Shown here in pieces: positions 1-7,943 of a DNA stretch of 12,280 bases. How positions within the stretch are numbered: position 1 is the stretch's first letter; the number at the start of each line of letters is the position of its first letter. The translations under genes were made by a program, and so were the position numbers. Under the pieces are notes generated by a model that ran no database searches, was not told where the DNA came from, and saw only the letters and a program-made list of their open reading frames with translations. The stretch comes from DATEJJ01 sp039649115 (GTDB taxonomy: Bacteria; Actinomycetota; Actinomycetes; Mycobacteriales; Micromonosporaceae): assembly GCA_039649115.1 (NCBI GenBank), contig JBBWZQ010000153.1, positions 1 to 12,280 of the forward strand, written 5' to 3'.

Positions 1-585
<585 letters not shown>

Positions 586-594
<9 letters not shown>

Positions 595-659
595 TCGGCC
601 CCCCGCCTGGGCCGGCCCTCTCGCCAGCTGATCGCCCCCGGCCTGGGGCCGGCGCTCTC
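586..659. repeat. Two tandem 37-bp imperfect copies spanning the sigma-factor stop codon
   Basis: Positions 586-622 and 623-659 are adjacent, equally long copies. Both begin GCCAGCTGATCG and end in CTCTC; they differ at a few positions in the C/G-rich middle, partly as compensating one-base shifts. The first copy contains the last two codons and the TGA of the sigma gene, so the stop-codon context has been duplicated downstream. Two shorter cousins, GCCAGCTAGC, occur at 747-756 and 760-769. This looks like slippage or local duplication. Confidence 0.75.
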
Positions 660-727
660 TGGACTGAGGAGAGAGGGAGCGCAGCGACCGAACGACGAGG
701 GAAGAGAGCGCGTCTGAGGCCCCAGGC
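641..727. repeat. Long interrupted inverted repeat between the sigma factor and the acetyltransferase gene
   Basis: GCCTGGGGCC at 641-650 is the exact reverse complement of GGCCCCAGGC at 718-727. Just inside it, GCGCTCTCT at 652-660 pairs with AGAGAGCGC at 703-711. Together they would form a long stem with a small internal bulge and a loop of about 42 bases. A competing short hairpin is possible, CTCTCT 655-660 with AGAGAG 670-675. The element lies just past the sigma gene's stop, in the gap between convergent genes, so it may act in termination or RNA 3'-end stability, or be a dispersed extragenic repeat. Confidence 0.55.
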
Positions 728-729
728 CC

Positions 730-748
730 GCGCCGCCGGAGGCGGCGC
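730..748. terminator. Candidate bidirectional terminator hairpin
   Basis: GCGCCGCC at 730-737 pairs perfectly with GGCGGCGC at 741-748 around a three-base GGA loop. It lies between the convergent sigma-factor and acetyltransferase genes, 17 bases from the latter's stop codon. There is no T-run on either side, as is common for actinomycete hairpins, so its function is inferred from position and stem strength. Confidence 0.45.
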
Positions 749-764
749 CAGCTAGCAGAGCCAG

Positions 765-3305
765 CTAGCGCAACCGGCGCGGGCCCGAGTCCAGCCGCGC
801 CGCGCTCTGTCCGTAGTGGACGGACGCGTGCAGCACCGAGACGCCGTCCGGCCGGGCGAGCACCGGGTTGAGCCGCAACTGCCGCACCCGGGTCTGCTCG
901 TCGGCCAGCCGGCCCACCCGCAGCAACAGGTCGACCACCGCGTCCACCTGCGCCGGTGCGGCGCCCCGGTGGCCGAGCAGCAGCGGTGCCGCCTTCGGCT
1001 CGCGTACCAGCGCCTGCGCGTCCCGCTCGGTCAGCGGAGCAGCGCGCCAGGCCCGGTCACCGACGAGGTCACCGATGACCCCGCCCGGCCCGAAGCCGAC
1101 GATCGGCCCGAACGCCGGGTCCTCGACCACCTCCACCACCCACGACGTACCCGGTGCCACCTGTGCCTGCACGATCAGCGCGGTACCGGTGGCGAACAGC
1201 CGGTCCAGGTCGCCGCACGCCCGCCGCACGCCGGCCGCGTCCGCCAGGTCCAGCCGTACCGCGCCGAGGTCCACCCGGTGCCGCAGCGCGGGGTCGGCGG
1301 CCTTCACCACCACCGGGTACCCGAGTTCCCCGGCCGCCTCGACGGCCGCGTCCGCCCCGACCACGAGGTGCGAGGGGAGCACCGGGATCCGGTAGGCGGC
1401 GAGCAGTTCCTCGGCGGTACCGGCGCGGCGGGCCGCCTCGGTGTCCACATCGGACAGTTCCGGCAGCCGGCCGGGCGGGGTGCGCCGCCACTGCGCGTAC
1501 CGGGCCACCCGGCCCAGCGCCCGCACCGCCTCCTCGACCGAGGAGTAGGCGGGGACTGCGGGGGGCAGGGTGCCGGCGAGGAACGTGGCCACCACCGGCT
1601 TGTCCCCGTTGCCGGCGGCACCCGCGATGGCGGCCTCGAAGCCTCCGTCCATTGTGGAGGAGGTCTCCGGCGGCAGCGGCGGAGCGCAGACCACGACCAG
1701 CGCGTCGATGCCGTCGTCGGTGACCGCGCCGGACAGCGCCGCGGCGAACTCGTCCGGCTCCGCCTGCGGGCCCACGTCCACCGGGTACCCGCCGGCGACC
1801 GTGAGCCCGGACGACCTGCACGCGCCCACGGCCAGCACGCCCAGCGCCGACGAGTTCGTCACGATGCCCACCCGCAGCCCCGCCGGCAGCGGCTGGTGCG
1901 CGAGCAGCACGCCCACGTCGAACATCTCCGGCACCGTGTCCACCCGGATGACGCCGGACTGCGTGAACAGCGCCGCCACGCCTGCGGGATCAGGTCCCGG
2001 GAGGGCGACCAGCGCGGGCGGCCGGAACTGCGACGCCACCGCCACGATCGGCTTGTCCCGCCCCAGCCGCCGGGCCAGCCGGGCAAACTTGCGCGGGTTG
2101 CCGAACGTCTCCAGGTACAGCAGCACCACGTCGGTCGCCGGATCGGTCTGCCAGTACTGCAGCAGGTCGTTGCCGGACACGTCGGCCCGGTTGCCCGCGG
2201 ACACGAAGCTGGACAGGCCCAGCCCGCGGCGGCCCGCCCCGGCCAGCAGCGCGGTGCCCAGCGCGCCGGACTGGCTGAAGAAGCCGATCCGGCCGCCCGG
2301 CGGCAGCGCCGAGGCGAGCGTCGCGTTCAACCGCACCAGGGGGTCCGTATTGGCGATGCCGAGGCAGTTCGGGCCGACCAGCCGCATGCCCGCGGCACGG
2401 CAGGCGCGCAGCAACTCGTCCTGCGCGGCCGAGCCCGCCGGCCCGGCCTCCGCGAAACCGGAGGAGACCACGACGAGGCCGGCGACCCCGGCCGCGGCCG
2501 CATCCTCCACAGTGGAGGCCACCGCCGGCGCGGGCACCGCGACCACGGCCAGGTCCGCGCGGCCAGGCGCATCAACCAGTCTGGGGTACGCGGTGAAGCC
2601 GTGCAATGTGGACGCTGAGCGGTGGATCGGGTACACGGGTCCGGTGAAGGACGCGAGGTGCCGCAGCAGGGTGGCGCCGATACCGTTGCCGTCGCGGCGC
2701 ACCCCGTAGACGGCGACCGCGCGCGGCGCCAGCAGCCGGGCCAACGAGCGCGCCTCGGTCACCTGCTCGCGCCGCCACTGCACGGCCAGCGACTGCTCGG
2801 TCGGCGCGATCGGGAAGGTCAGGTGCACCACCCCGTCGGCGTACTGGCGCTGCACCTGGTACCCGGCGTCGGCGAACACGCGCAGCATCGGCCCGTTGAC
2901 CGGCAGCACCTCGGCGACGAACCGGGTCAGCCCGGCGCCGGCGGCCGCCGCGGCCAGGTGCTCCAGCAGGATCGAGCCGATCCCCTTGCCCTGGTAGGCG
3001 TCCTCCACCACGAACGCGACCTCGGCCTCGTCGGCCTCCGGCCCCAGCCGGTCGTACCGGCCGACCGCGATGAGCCGGTCACCGAGCTCGATGACGAGCG
3101 CCTCGCGGTCGTGGTGGTCCACGTTCACGAACCGGGCCAGGTCCCGCTCCGGGATGCGCGGGTACGGCGAGAAGTACCGCAGGTACCGGGTGCGCTCGGA
3201 GAACCGCGAGTGCATCGCCACGATCGAGTCCGCGTCCGGTGGCCGGATCGGTCTCATGTGGGCGGACGTGCCGTCGGACAGCAGCACATCGGCGCCGGGT
3301 ACCAC
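765..3305 (-). CDS. patA: PatA-type protein lysine acetyltransferase: GNAT domain fused to an NDP-forming acyl-CoA-synthetase-like domain
   Basis: This 846-residue protein has the layout of the actinomycete enzymes typified by Streptomyces lividans PatA, which acetylate and switch off acyl-CoA synthetases. Residues 15-165 form a GNAT acetyltransferase with the acetyl-CoA loop AYQGKGIGSILLEHL (103-117). Residues about 185-480 are a CoA-binding/succinyl-CoA-ligase-like region (LVGPNCLGIAN, FFSQSGALG). Residues about 480-605 are flavodoxin-like, and about 620-825 resemble an ATP-grasp domain (YPVVVKAAD). The phosphohistidine motif of working ADP-forming synthetases, usually SHTGA, is replaced here by a His-free stretch near residues 435-445, so the second half is probably a sensor and not an enzyme. 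The start is GTG, 3 bases after the deacetylase stop, with only a weak G-rich ribosome site. The protein is cytoplasmic. The family call is firm; the target, probably an acetyl- or acetoacetyl-CoA synthetase, is inferred. Confidence 0.88.
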   Translation of the reverse strand: MVPGADVLLSDGTSAHMRPIRPPDADSIVAMHSRFSERTRYLRYFSPYPRIPERDLARFVNVDHHDREALVIELGDRLIAVGRYDRLGPEADEAEVAFVVEDAYQGKGIGSILLEHLAAAAAGAGLTRFVAEVLPVNGPMLRVFADAGYQVQRQYADGVVHLTFPIAPTEQSLAVQWRREQVTEARSLARLLAPRAVAVYGVRRDGNGIGATLLRHLASFTGPVYPIHRSASTLHGFTAYPRLVDAPGRADLAVVAVPAPAVASTVEDAAAAGVAGLVVVSSGFAEAGPAGSAAQDELLRACRAAGMRLVGPNCLGIANTDPLVRLNATLASALPPGGRIGFFSQSGALGTALLAGAGRRGLGLSSFVSAGNRADVSGNDLLQYWQTDPATDVVLLYLETFGNPRKFARLARRLGRDKPIVAVASQFRPPALVALPGPDPAGVAALFTQSGVIRVDTVPEMFDVGVLLAHQPLPAGLRVGIVTNSSALGVLAVGACRSSGLTVAGGYPVDVGPQAEPDEFAAALSGAVTDDGIDALVVVCAPPLPPETSSTMDGGFEAAIAGAAGNGDKPVVATFLAGTLPPAVPAYSSVEEAVRALGRVARYAQWRRTPPGRLPELSDVDTEAARRAGTAEELLAAYRIPVLPSHLVVGADAAVEAAGELGYPVVVKAADPALRHRVDLGAVRLDLADAAGVRRACGDLDRLFATGTALIVQAQVAPGTSWVVEVVEDPAFGPIVGFGPGGVIGDLVGDRAWRAAPLTERDAQALVREPKAAPLLLGHRGAAPAQVDAVVDLLLRVGRLADEQTRVRQLRLNPVLARPDGVSVLHASVHYGQSAARLDSGPRRLR

Positions 3306-3308
3306 CCG

Positions 3309-4469
3309 TCAGTCCCGGGGATCGTGCGGGTCCAGGCCGTGCAGCGGGAAGACCGCGCGGCGGGTGGCCAGGATGGCCCGGTCCACCGCATCCGGTTCGC
3401 CGGTCGGCTGCCAGGCCGCGAACGACGCGTCGCCGCCGTCCGTCAGCGACTGCGGCACCTCGCGCATGGGCCGCCGCCGGTGCGCGAGGTTCTGCCACTC
3501 GTCGGGGGTGGGCAGGTCCGGGGCGAGCGGCTCGCCGGTGACGATCGCCAGCAGGTGCGTCCAGGCGCGCGGTACCGCCTCCACCACCGCGTACCCGCCG
3601 CCGCCGGTGACCACCCACCGCCCCTCGCACACCTCGTCGGCCAGCGCCCGCATCGCCAGGTAGCTGGCCCGCTGGCCGTCCACCGACAGCTTCAGGTCGG
3701 CCAGCGGGTCGAGCCGGTGCGTGTCCGCGCCGCACTGGCTGAACAGCACCTGCGGCCGGAACGCGCGCACCACCGAGGGCACCACCGCGTGGAACGCGCG
3801 CAGCCAGCCCGCGTCCACGACCCCGGGCGGCAGCGCCACGTTCACCGCGGTGCCGTCCGCGTGCGGGCCGCCGGTCTCGCTCGGGAAGCCGGTACCAGGG
3901 AACAGCGCCAGCGGTGTCTCGTGCAGGCTGACGGTCAGCACCCGCGGGTCGTCGTAGAAGATCTCCTGCACCCCGTCGCCGTGGTGCACGTCCACGTCGA
4001 CGTACCCGACCCGCTCCGCACCCATGTCGAGCAGGCGGGCGATGGCGATCGCGGGGTCGTTGTACACGCAGAAGCCGGAGGCGCGCTCCGGCATCGCGTG
4101 GTGCAGCCCGCCGGCGACGTTGATGGCGCGCCGCGCGCGGCCGCTCCACACCTCCTCGGCGGCGGCGACGGTGGCGCCGGCCACCAGGGCGCTGGCGTGG
4201 TGCATGTGCGGGAACACCGGGTTGTCCGCCGTGTGCAGCCCGTGCCCCTGCCCGGCGACCTTCACGACCTCGATGTACTCCGCCGTGTGCACCGTGCGCA
4301 GCAGGTCGTCGTCGGCCGGCTTGGGCGCCAGCACCCGGACTCCGGGCCGGTCGAGCACGCCGAGCTCCCGGGCGAGCGCCATGGTCAGCTCGACCCGTAC
4401 CGGGTCCAGGGGATGGTCGCCCAGGTTGTACCGGAGCAGCTCGTCGTCCCAGACGACAACCGAGTTCAC
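3309..4469 (-). CDS. acuC: AcuC-type zinc-dependent protein (acetyl-lysine) deacetylase
   Basis: The 386-residue product belongs to the arginase/histone-deacetylase fold, close in length to Bacillus subtilis AcuC, which removes acetyl groups from acetyl-CoA synthetase lysines. The class I deacetylase active site is complete: the His pair H123-H124 (GLHHAMPERASGFCVYND), metal ligands D160 and H162 in YVDVDVHHGDGV, the third ligand D249 in CGADTHRLDPL, and the transition-state Tyr Y293 in GGGGYAV. I chose GTG at 4469: GGAG lies 5 bases upstream, and the start overlaps the sulfurtransferase stop as GTGA, the classic sign of translational coupling. The open frame continues upstream but only as a shadow of the sulfurtransferase. 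Lying directly before the acetyltransferase, it is the likely antagonist of that enzyme. The physiological substrate is inferred. Confidence 0.92.
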   Translation of the reverse strand: MNSVVVWDDELLRYNLGDHPLDPVRVELTMALARELGVLDRPGVRVLAPKPADDDLLRTVHTAEYIEVVKVAGQGHGLHTADNPVFPHMHHASALVAGATVAAAEEVWSGRARRAINVAGGLHHAMPERASGFCVYNDPAIAIARLLDMGAERVGYVDVDVHHGDGVQEIFYDDPRVLTVSLHETPLALFPGTGFPSETGGPHADGTAVNVALPPGVVDAGWLRAFHAVVPSVVRAFRPQVLFSQCGADTHRLDPLADLKLSVDGQRASYLAMRALADEVCEGRWVVTGGGGYAVVEAVPRAWTHLLAIVTGEPLAPDLPTPDEWQNLAHRRRPMREVPQSLTDGGDASFAAWQPTGEPDAVDRAILATRRAVFPLHGLDPHDPRD

Positions 4470-5308
4470 GAGGTCTCCACCGGCCGGGCCGGGTCGGTGA
4501 CCCAGTGACTCCACGAGCCGACGTAGAGCGCGGCATCGGGCAGCCCGGCCACGGTCAGCGCCAGTACCGTGTGCGCCGCGCTCACCCCGGAACCGCAGTA
4601 CGCGCCGGTGGCCGTACCCCCGTCGATGCCTGCCGCGGCGAACCGCGACCGCAACTCCGCCGGCGGCCGCAACCGGCCGTCGGCCTGGGCCAGTTCGCCG
4701 GTGGGCAGGTTGACCGCGCCCGGAATGTGCCCGGCCACCGGGTCGACCGGCTCGGTCTCGCCCCGGAAGCGCGGCCCGACCCGCGCGTCGAGCAGCACGC
4801 CCGCCCTGGCCAGCGCCGCCGCGCCGGCGGCGTCCAGCACCTTGGCGTGGCCCGGCTCGACCGTCACGTCCCCCGGCGCCGGCCGCACCTCGCCCGGCTC
4901 GACCGGACGGCCCGCCGCCACCCACGCCGCGTAGCCGCCGTCGAGGACCTGCACCGCCGGGTGCCCCGCCCACCGCAGCGTCCACCACAGCCGCGCCGCG
5001 GCCTGCCCGTCCCCGTCGTCGTAGGCGACCACCGGATGCCCGGCCCGCAGCCCGGCCGCCCGCAGCACGCCCTGCAGCGCATCCGGGTCGGGCAGCGGAT
5101 GCCGGCCACCCGCACCGGGCGGCCCGCACACGTCGAGATCGAAGTCGATGAACACGGCGCCCGGAATGTGCCCGTCCAGGTAGTCCGCCTTCGCGGGCGG
5201 CCCGGCCAGGCGCCACCGCACGTCCAGCACGGTCGGCGGGTCGGCTCTGGCCAGCGTGGCGGCGAGCGTGCGCACGTCAATGAGGGTCACCCCCTCAGTC
5301 TGTCGCAT
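4466..5308 (-). CDS. sseA: Two-domain rhodanese-family sulfurtransferase, 3-mercaptopyruvate type
   Basis: This 280-residue protein has tandem rhodanese domains. The N-terminal one (about 8-135) is inactive, with YDDGDG where the Cys loop would be. The C-terminal one (about 155-275) has the active Cys at 238 in the loop CGSGVSA. A CG[SA]GV loop is typical of 3-mercaptopyruvate sulfurtransferases, whereas thiosulfate rhodaneses carry CRKGV. The substrate-side motif RGETEPVDPVAGHIPG precedes it. The enzyme would move sulfane sulfur from mercaptopyruvate to a thiol acceptor or cyanide in the cytoplasm. I chose ATG at 5308 because GAGG lies 5 bases upstream; GTG at 5290 (274 residues) is a real alternative, since the domain begins just after it. 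It is the first gene of the operon with acuC and patA, overlaps acuC by 4 bases and is divergent from ideR. Confidence 0.87.
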   Translation of the reverse strand: MRQTEGVTLIDVRTLAATLARADPPTVLDVRWRLAGPPAKADYLDGHIPGAVFIDFDLDVCGPPGAGGRHPLPDPDALQGVLRAAGLRAGHPVVAYDDGDGQAAARLWWTLRWAGHPAVQVLDGGYAAWVAAGRPVEPGEVRPAPGDVTVEPGHAKVLDAAGAAALARAGVLLDARVGPRFRGETEPVDPVAGHIPGAVNLPTGELAQADGRLRPPAELRSRFAAAGIDGGTATGAYCGSGVSAAHTVLALTVAGLPDAALYVGSWSHWVTDPARPVETS

Positions 5309-5387
5309 CCGCCCCTCGGCGAGGCCCGCCGCCCGGTCCATGGCCGAATGGGCCGAGCCGACATGATCACGGCCGGTGGCCGGGCGG

Positions 5388-5402
5388 TTAGGATAGCCTT
5401 AA
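5388..5402 (+). promoter_or_regulatory. Candidate iron box (IdeR/DtxR site) overlapping a -10 element
   Basis: TTAGGATAGCCTTAA resembles the left and central part of the DtxR/IdeR consensus (TTAGGTTAGSCTAACCTAA): TTAGG, TAG and CT fall in register, while the right end (CTAA) is poorly matched. It contains TAGGAT (5389-5394), which fits the actinomycete TANNNT -10 for ideR, placing a start about 30 bases before its ATG; on the other strand TATCCT could serve the sulfurtransferase operon. No convincing -35 is seen for either direction. The site sits in the 126-base divergent gap. Control of ideR, the acetylation operon or both by iron is inference. Confidence 0.5.
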
Positions 5403-5434
5403 CGGCGCCCCTCCCCCTCTTCTGACGAGGCCCG

Positions 5435-6127
5435 ATGGTTCACACGAGTTCACTGGTCGACACCACCGAGATGTACCTCCGGACCATCCTCGAGCTGGAG
5501 GAGGAGGGTGTGGTGCCGCTGCGCGCGCGCATCGCCGAGCGGCTGCACCAGAGCGGCCCGACCGTGAGCCAGACGGTGAACCGCATGGAGCGCGACGGGC
5601 TGCTCACGGTCGAGGGCGACCGGCACCTGCTGCTCACCCCGGCGGGCCGCACCTACGCGGTGGCGGTGATGCGCAAGCACCGGCTGGCCGAACTGCTGCT
5701 GGTCAACGTCATCGGCATGCCGTACGAGGAGGCGCACGAGGAGGCCTGCCGGTGGGAGCACGTGATGAGCGAGGCGGTGGAGCGCAAGGTCTACGAGCTG
5801 CTCGGCCGCCCGACCCGCTCGCCGTACGGCAACCCGATCCCCGGACTCGTCGAGTTCGACGGCTCGGCGGGCGACGCGCCGCCGGTACCGGAGGGCGAGC
5901 GCAACCTGGCCTTCCCCGGCCTGGCCGGCACGGTCGTGGTGCGCCGGATCTGCGAGAGCGTGCAGACCGACGCCGACGTGCTGCGCCAGCTGCACGCGGC
6001 CGGGGTGGACCCGGGTGCCATGGTCAAGGTGGCGCAGGACCGCGACGAGGTGATCGTGGACCAGGCCGGCGAGCAGATCCGGCTGCCCCGCGAGGTGGCC
6101 TCCCGCGTCTTCGTCGCCGCCCGCTGA
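5435..6127 (+). CDS. ideR: Iron-dependent transcriptional repressor IdeR/DtxR
   Basis: This 230-residue protein is a full-length IdeR/DtxR regulator, which binds Fe(II) and represses siderophore and iron-uptake genes. The N-terminal winged helix (LVDTTEMYLRTILELEEEG, then IAERLHQSGPTVSQTVNRM) is very close to corynebacterial DtxR. All metal ligands are present: M13, H82, E86, H101, C105, E108 and H109, matching DtxR Met10, His79, Glu83, His98, Cys102, Glu105 and His106. The dimerisation segment contains SPYGNPIPGL. Residues about 150-225 form the SH3-like FeoA-type domain. ATG at 5435 has GAGG 4 bases upstream. A candidate iron box lies about 35 bases before the start, so autoregulation is possible. 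The gene converges on a lipoprotein gene 25 bases downstream. Confidence 0.96.
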   Translation: MVHTSSLVDTTEMYLRTILELEEEGVVPLRARIAERLHQSGPTVSQTVNRMERDGLLTVEGDRHLLLTPAGRTYAVAVMRKHRLAELLLVNVIGMPYEEAHEEACRWEHVMSEAVERKVYELLGRPTRSPYGNPIPGLVEFDGSAGDAPPVPEGERNLAFPGLAGTVVVRRICESVQTDADVLRQLHAAGVDPGAMVKVAQDRDEVIVDQAGEQIRLPREVASRVFVAAR

Positions 6128-6152
6128 CGCGCGGCCCGTCGGTCACACCGGG

Positions 6153-6710
6153 TCAGACGGTGGTCATGTCGATCTGTCTGGCGAGCGTGACGAGCTTCGG
6201 CAGCAGCGCCGCCGTACCGGCTGTCGTGCTGCCCGCCGGGGTACGCAGGCGCAGCGTGATCAGCCGCTGGTTGCCCGAGAGCCAGCCGACCTCCACCCCG
6301 GGGCCCGCGCCCGCGGCCGGCGGTACCGTCGCGCTGTAGCCGGACTTGCCGAGATCCGCCACGGCCGCCGCGCCGGCCGGCACCACGGTGCTCTTGAAGA
6401 TCCCCACGTCCGCCTGTGTCGAGGTCACCGACAGCGACAGGTCCGGCAGTTTCGCCCGGGTCTGCTCCACCACGCAGGTGTAGGTGGCGCCGGTCTGGCT
6501 GGCCGCGGCCACGTCGAAGCTGGTGCCGACGACCGAGGCGATCTGGTCGAAGTCCAGGAGCTGGCAGGCGCCGCCGGCGGTGGCGGCCGGCCAGCGGGTC
6601 GGGCTCGGTCCGGCCTGCGGCTTGCGGTCGGCCCCGGCCGCCGGCCCACCGCACCCGCTGAGCCCAACCAGGACGGCCCCGAGCAGCAACACCCAGTGAC
6701 CGAAGCGCAT
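6153..6710 (-). CDS. Small secreted lipoprotein, DUF3558-like pattern, function unknown
   Basis: The 185-residue product starts with a lipoprotein signal peptide: MRFGHW, a hydrophobic stretch to residue 18, and the lipobox LSGC with the lipidated Cys at 20. A low-complexity linker rich in Pro, Ala and Gly follows. The mature domain has CQLLDFDQIASVVG near residue 50 and TYTCVV about 30 residues later, so two Cys could form a disulphide. The arrangement recalls the actinomycete DUF3558 lipoproteins, but I cannot confirm that without a profile search. The ATG at 6710 has the strong ribosome site GGGAGG 5 bases upstream and settles the start. It is the last gene of the minus-strand MFS-lhgO operon, 32 bases after lhgO. 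A role such as a substrate-binding or surface accessory is only a guess. Confidence 0.8.
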   Translation of the reverse strand: MRFGHWVLLLGAVLVGLSGCGGPAAGADRKPQAGPSPTRWPAATAGGACQLLDFDQIASVVGTSFDVAAASQTGATYTCVVEQTRAKLPDLSLSVTSTQADVGIFKSTVVPAGAAAVADLGKSGYSATVPPAAGAGPGVEVGWLSGNQRLITLRLRTPAGSTTAGTAALLPKLVTLARQIDMTTV

Positions 6711-6742
6711 CGCGACCTCCCAACGGCGACGACACACCTTAG

Positions 6743-7915
6743 TCAGTCGGCGGGCAACTCCGCCACGATGTGCTTGGCGATCTCCAGGGAGCTGGTCGCG
6801 GCCGGCGACGGCGCGTTCAGCACGTGGACCTGTCCGGGGCGCTGGAGCACCAGGAAGTCGTCGACGAGCGCCCCGTCGCGGCGGATCGCCTGGGCCCGTA
6901 CGCCGGCCGGGGCCGGCACCAGGTCGTCCGCGGTGACCGCCGGTACCAGCCGGGCCAGGCTCGCGGCGAACCGGCGCCGCGACAGCGACCGGCGCACCTC
7001 GGTGACGGCGGTACCCAGCTGGGTGCGCGCCAGCCGCCACAGTCCCGGGAAGGCGAGCGTCTCGGCCAGGTCCCGCGGCCTGATCCGGCCCCACGTGTAC
7101 CCCTCGCGGGCCAGGGCCAGCACGGCGTTCGGTCCGGCGTGCAGGCTCCCGTCGATCATCCGGGTCAGGTGGACGCCCAGGAACGGCAGGTCCGGATCGG
7201 GTACCGGGTAGATCAGGTTGCGGACCAGGTGGCGCCGCAGCGTGAAGTACTCGCCGCGGAACGGGACGATGCGCACCGGAGCGGACACGCCGGCCAGCCG
7301 GGCGATCCGGTCCGCGTACAGGCCGGCGCAGTTGACGACGGTACCGGCGGAGATCTCGCCGGCCGTGGTGAGCACCGTGGTGCCGCGCAGCCCGGTGACC
7401 CGGGTGCCGGTCTGTACGGTGGCACCGGCCGCCGCCAGCAGCCGCGCCAGGGTCACGCAGACCGCGCCGAAGTCGGTGATCCCGGTGTCCGTGACGTGCA
7501 GCGCCGCGTGGCAGGCCACGTTCGGCTCGATCTCGACGGCTTCGGCCGGGGTGAGCATCTGGGCCGCGACGCCGTTGGCCTCGGCCCGCTGCGCGAGCGC
7601 GCGCAGCCGGGGCAGCTCCTCCTCCTCGGTCGCGACGATCAGCTTGCCGCACACGTCGACGGGTACGTCGTTGTCCTTGCAGAACTCCACCATCGACTGG
7701 GCGCCGGCCCGGCACAGCCGGGCCTTGAGGCTGCCCGGCCGGTAGTAGATCCCGGTGTGGATGACGCCCGAGTTGTGCCCGGTCTGGTGGGTACCCACCC
7801 GCTGTTCCTTCTCGACCAGCATGACGGTCGCATGTGGACGATCGAGGACCAGCCGGTGGGCCACGGCAAGCCCGACGATGCCGCCGCCGATGACCAGGAA
7901 GTCGACTCTTTGCAC
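6743..7915 (-). CDS. lhgO: L-2-hydroxyglutarate oxidase/dehydrogenase (LhgO), FAD-dependent
   Basis: The 390-residue flavoprotein of the DAO/GlpD superfamily oxidises L-2-hydroxyglutarate to 2-oxoglutarate and, in characterised relatives, passes electrons to the respiratory quinone pool. The FAD dinucleotide motif VIGGGIVGLAVAHRL lies at residues 8-22. Family-specific segments follow: THQTGHNSGVIHTGIYY (42-58), the acidic-patch region EIEPNV (128-133), VNCAGLYADRIA (194-205) and PFRGEYF (218-224), and a C-terminal flavin contact, APSPAATSSLEI (368-379). It is somewhat shorter than E. coli LhgO (422). I chose GTG at 7915, which leaves 28 bases after the transporter stop; the ribosome site is weak. 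An in-frame GTG at 7933 would add six residues including a rare TTA codon and looks worse. Membrane association is likely by homology; no membrane helix is evident. Confidence 0.88.
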   Translation of the reverse strand: MQRVDFLVIGGGIVGLAVAHRLVLDRPHATVMLVEKEQRVGTHQTGHNSGVIHTGIYYRPGSLKARLCRAGAQSMVEFCKDNDVPVDVCGKLIVATEEEELPRLRALAQRAEANGVAAQMLTPAEAVEIEPNVACHAALHVTDTGITDFGAVCVTLARLLAAAGATVQTGTRVTGLRGTTVLTTAGEISAGTVVNCAGLYADRIARLAGVSAPVRIVPFRGEYFTLRRHLVRNLIYPVPDPDLPFLGVHLTRMIDGSLHAGPNAVLALAREGYTWGRIRPRDLAETLAFPGLWRLARTQLGTAVTEVRRSLSRRRFAASLARLVPAVTADDLVPAPAGVRAQAIRRDGALVDDFLVLQRPGQVHVLNAPSPAATSSLEIAKHIVAELPAD

Positions 7916-7943
7916 CCCGACAACTAACCACACTTGCGAACGA

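Noticed and set aside
816..2618. Long plus-strand open frame of 600 codons opposite the acetyltransferase gene
   Set aside because: Its translation is low-complexity (Arg, Pro, Gly, His) and matches no domain. Such frames are expected antisense to high-GC genes, and the minus strand carries clear GNAT and synthetase motifs.
2622..4508. Plus-strand open frame of 628 codons opposite the deacetylase gene
   Set aside because: Same low-complexity composition; the minus strand encodes a complete deacetylase active site.
4470..5216. Upstream in-frame extension of the deacetylase to about 635 residues
   Set aside because: The extra N-terminal part is an out-of-frame reading of the sulfurtransferase gene with no recognisable domain, and GTG at 4469 has a good ribosome site and the GTGA overlap.
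6128..6152. Terminator between ideR and the lipoprotein gene
   Set aside because: Only a four-pair hairpin (CGGT 6140-6143 with ACCG 6147-6150) can be drawn, too weak to call.
6711..7931. Possible fusion of the lipoprotein with upstream sequence, giving a 592-residue protein
   Set aside because: The upstream part is a wrong-frame reading of lhgO; the signal peptide with lipobox and a strong ribosome site fix the start at 6710.
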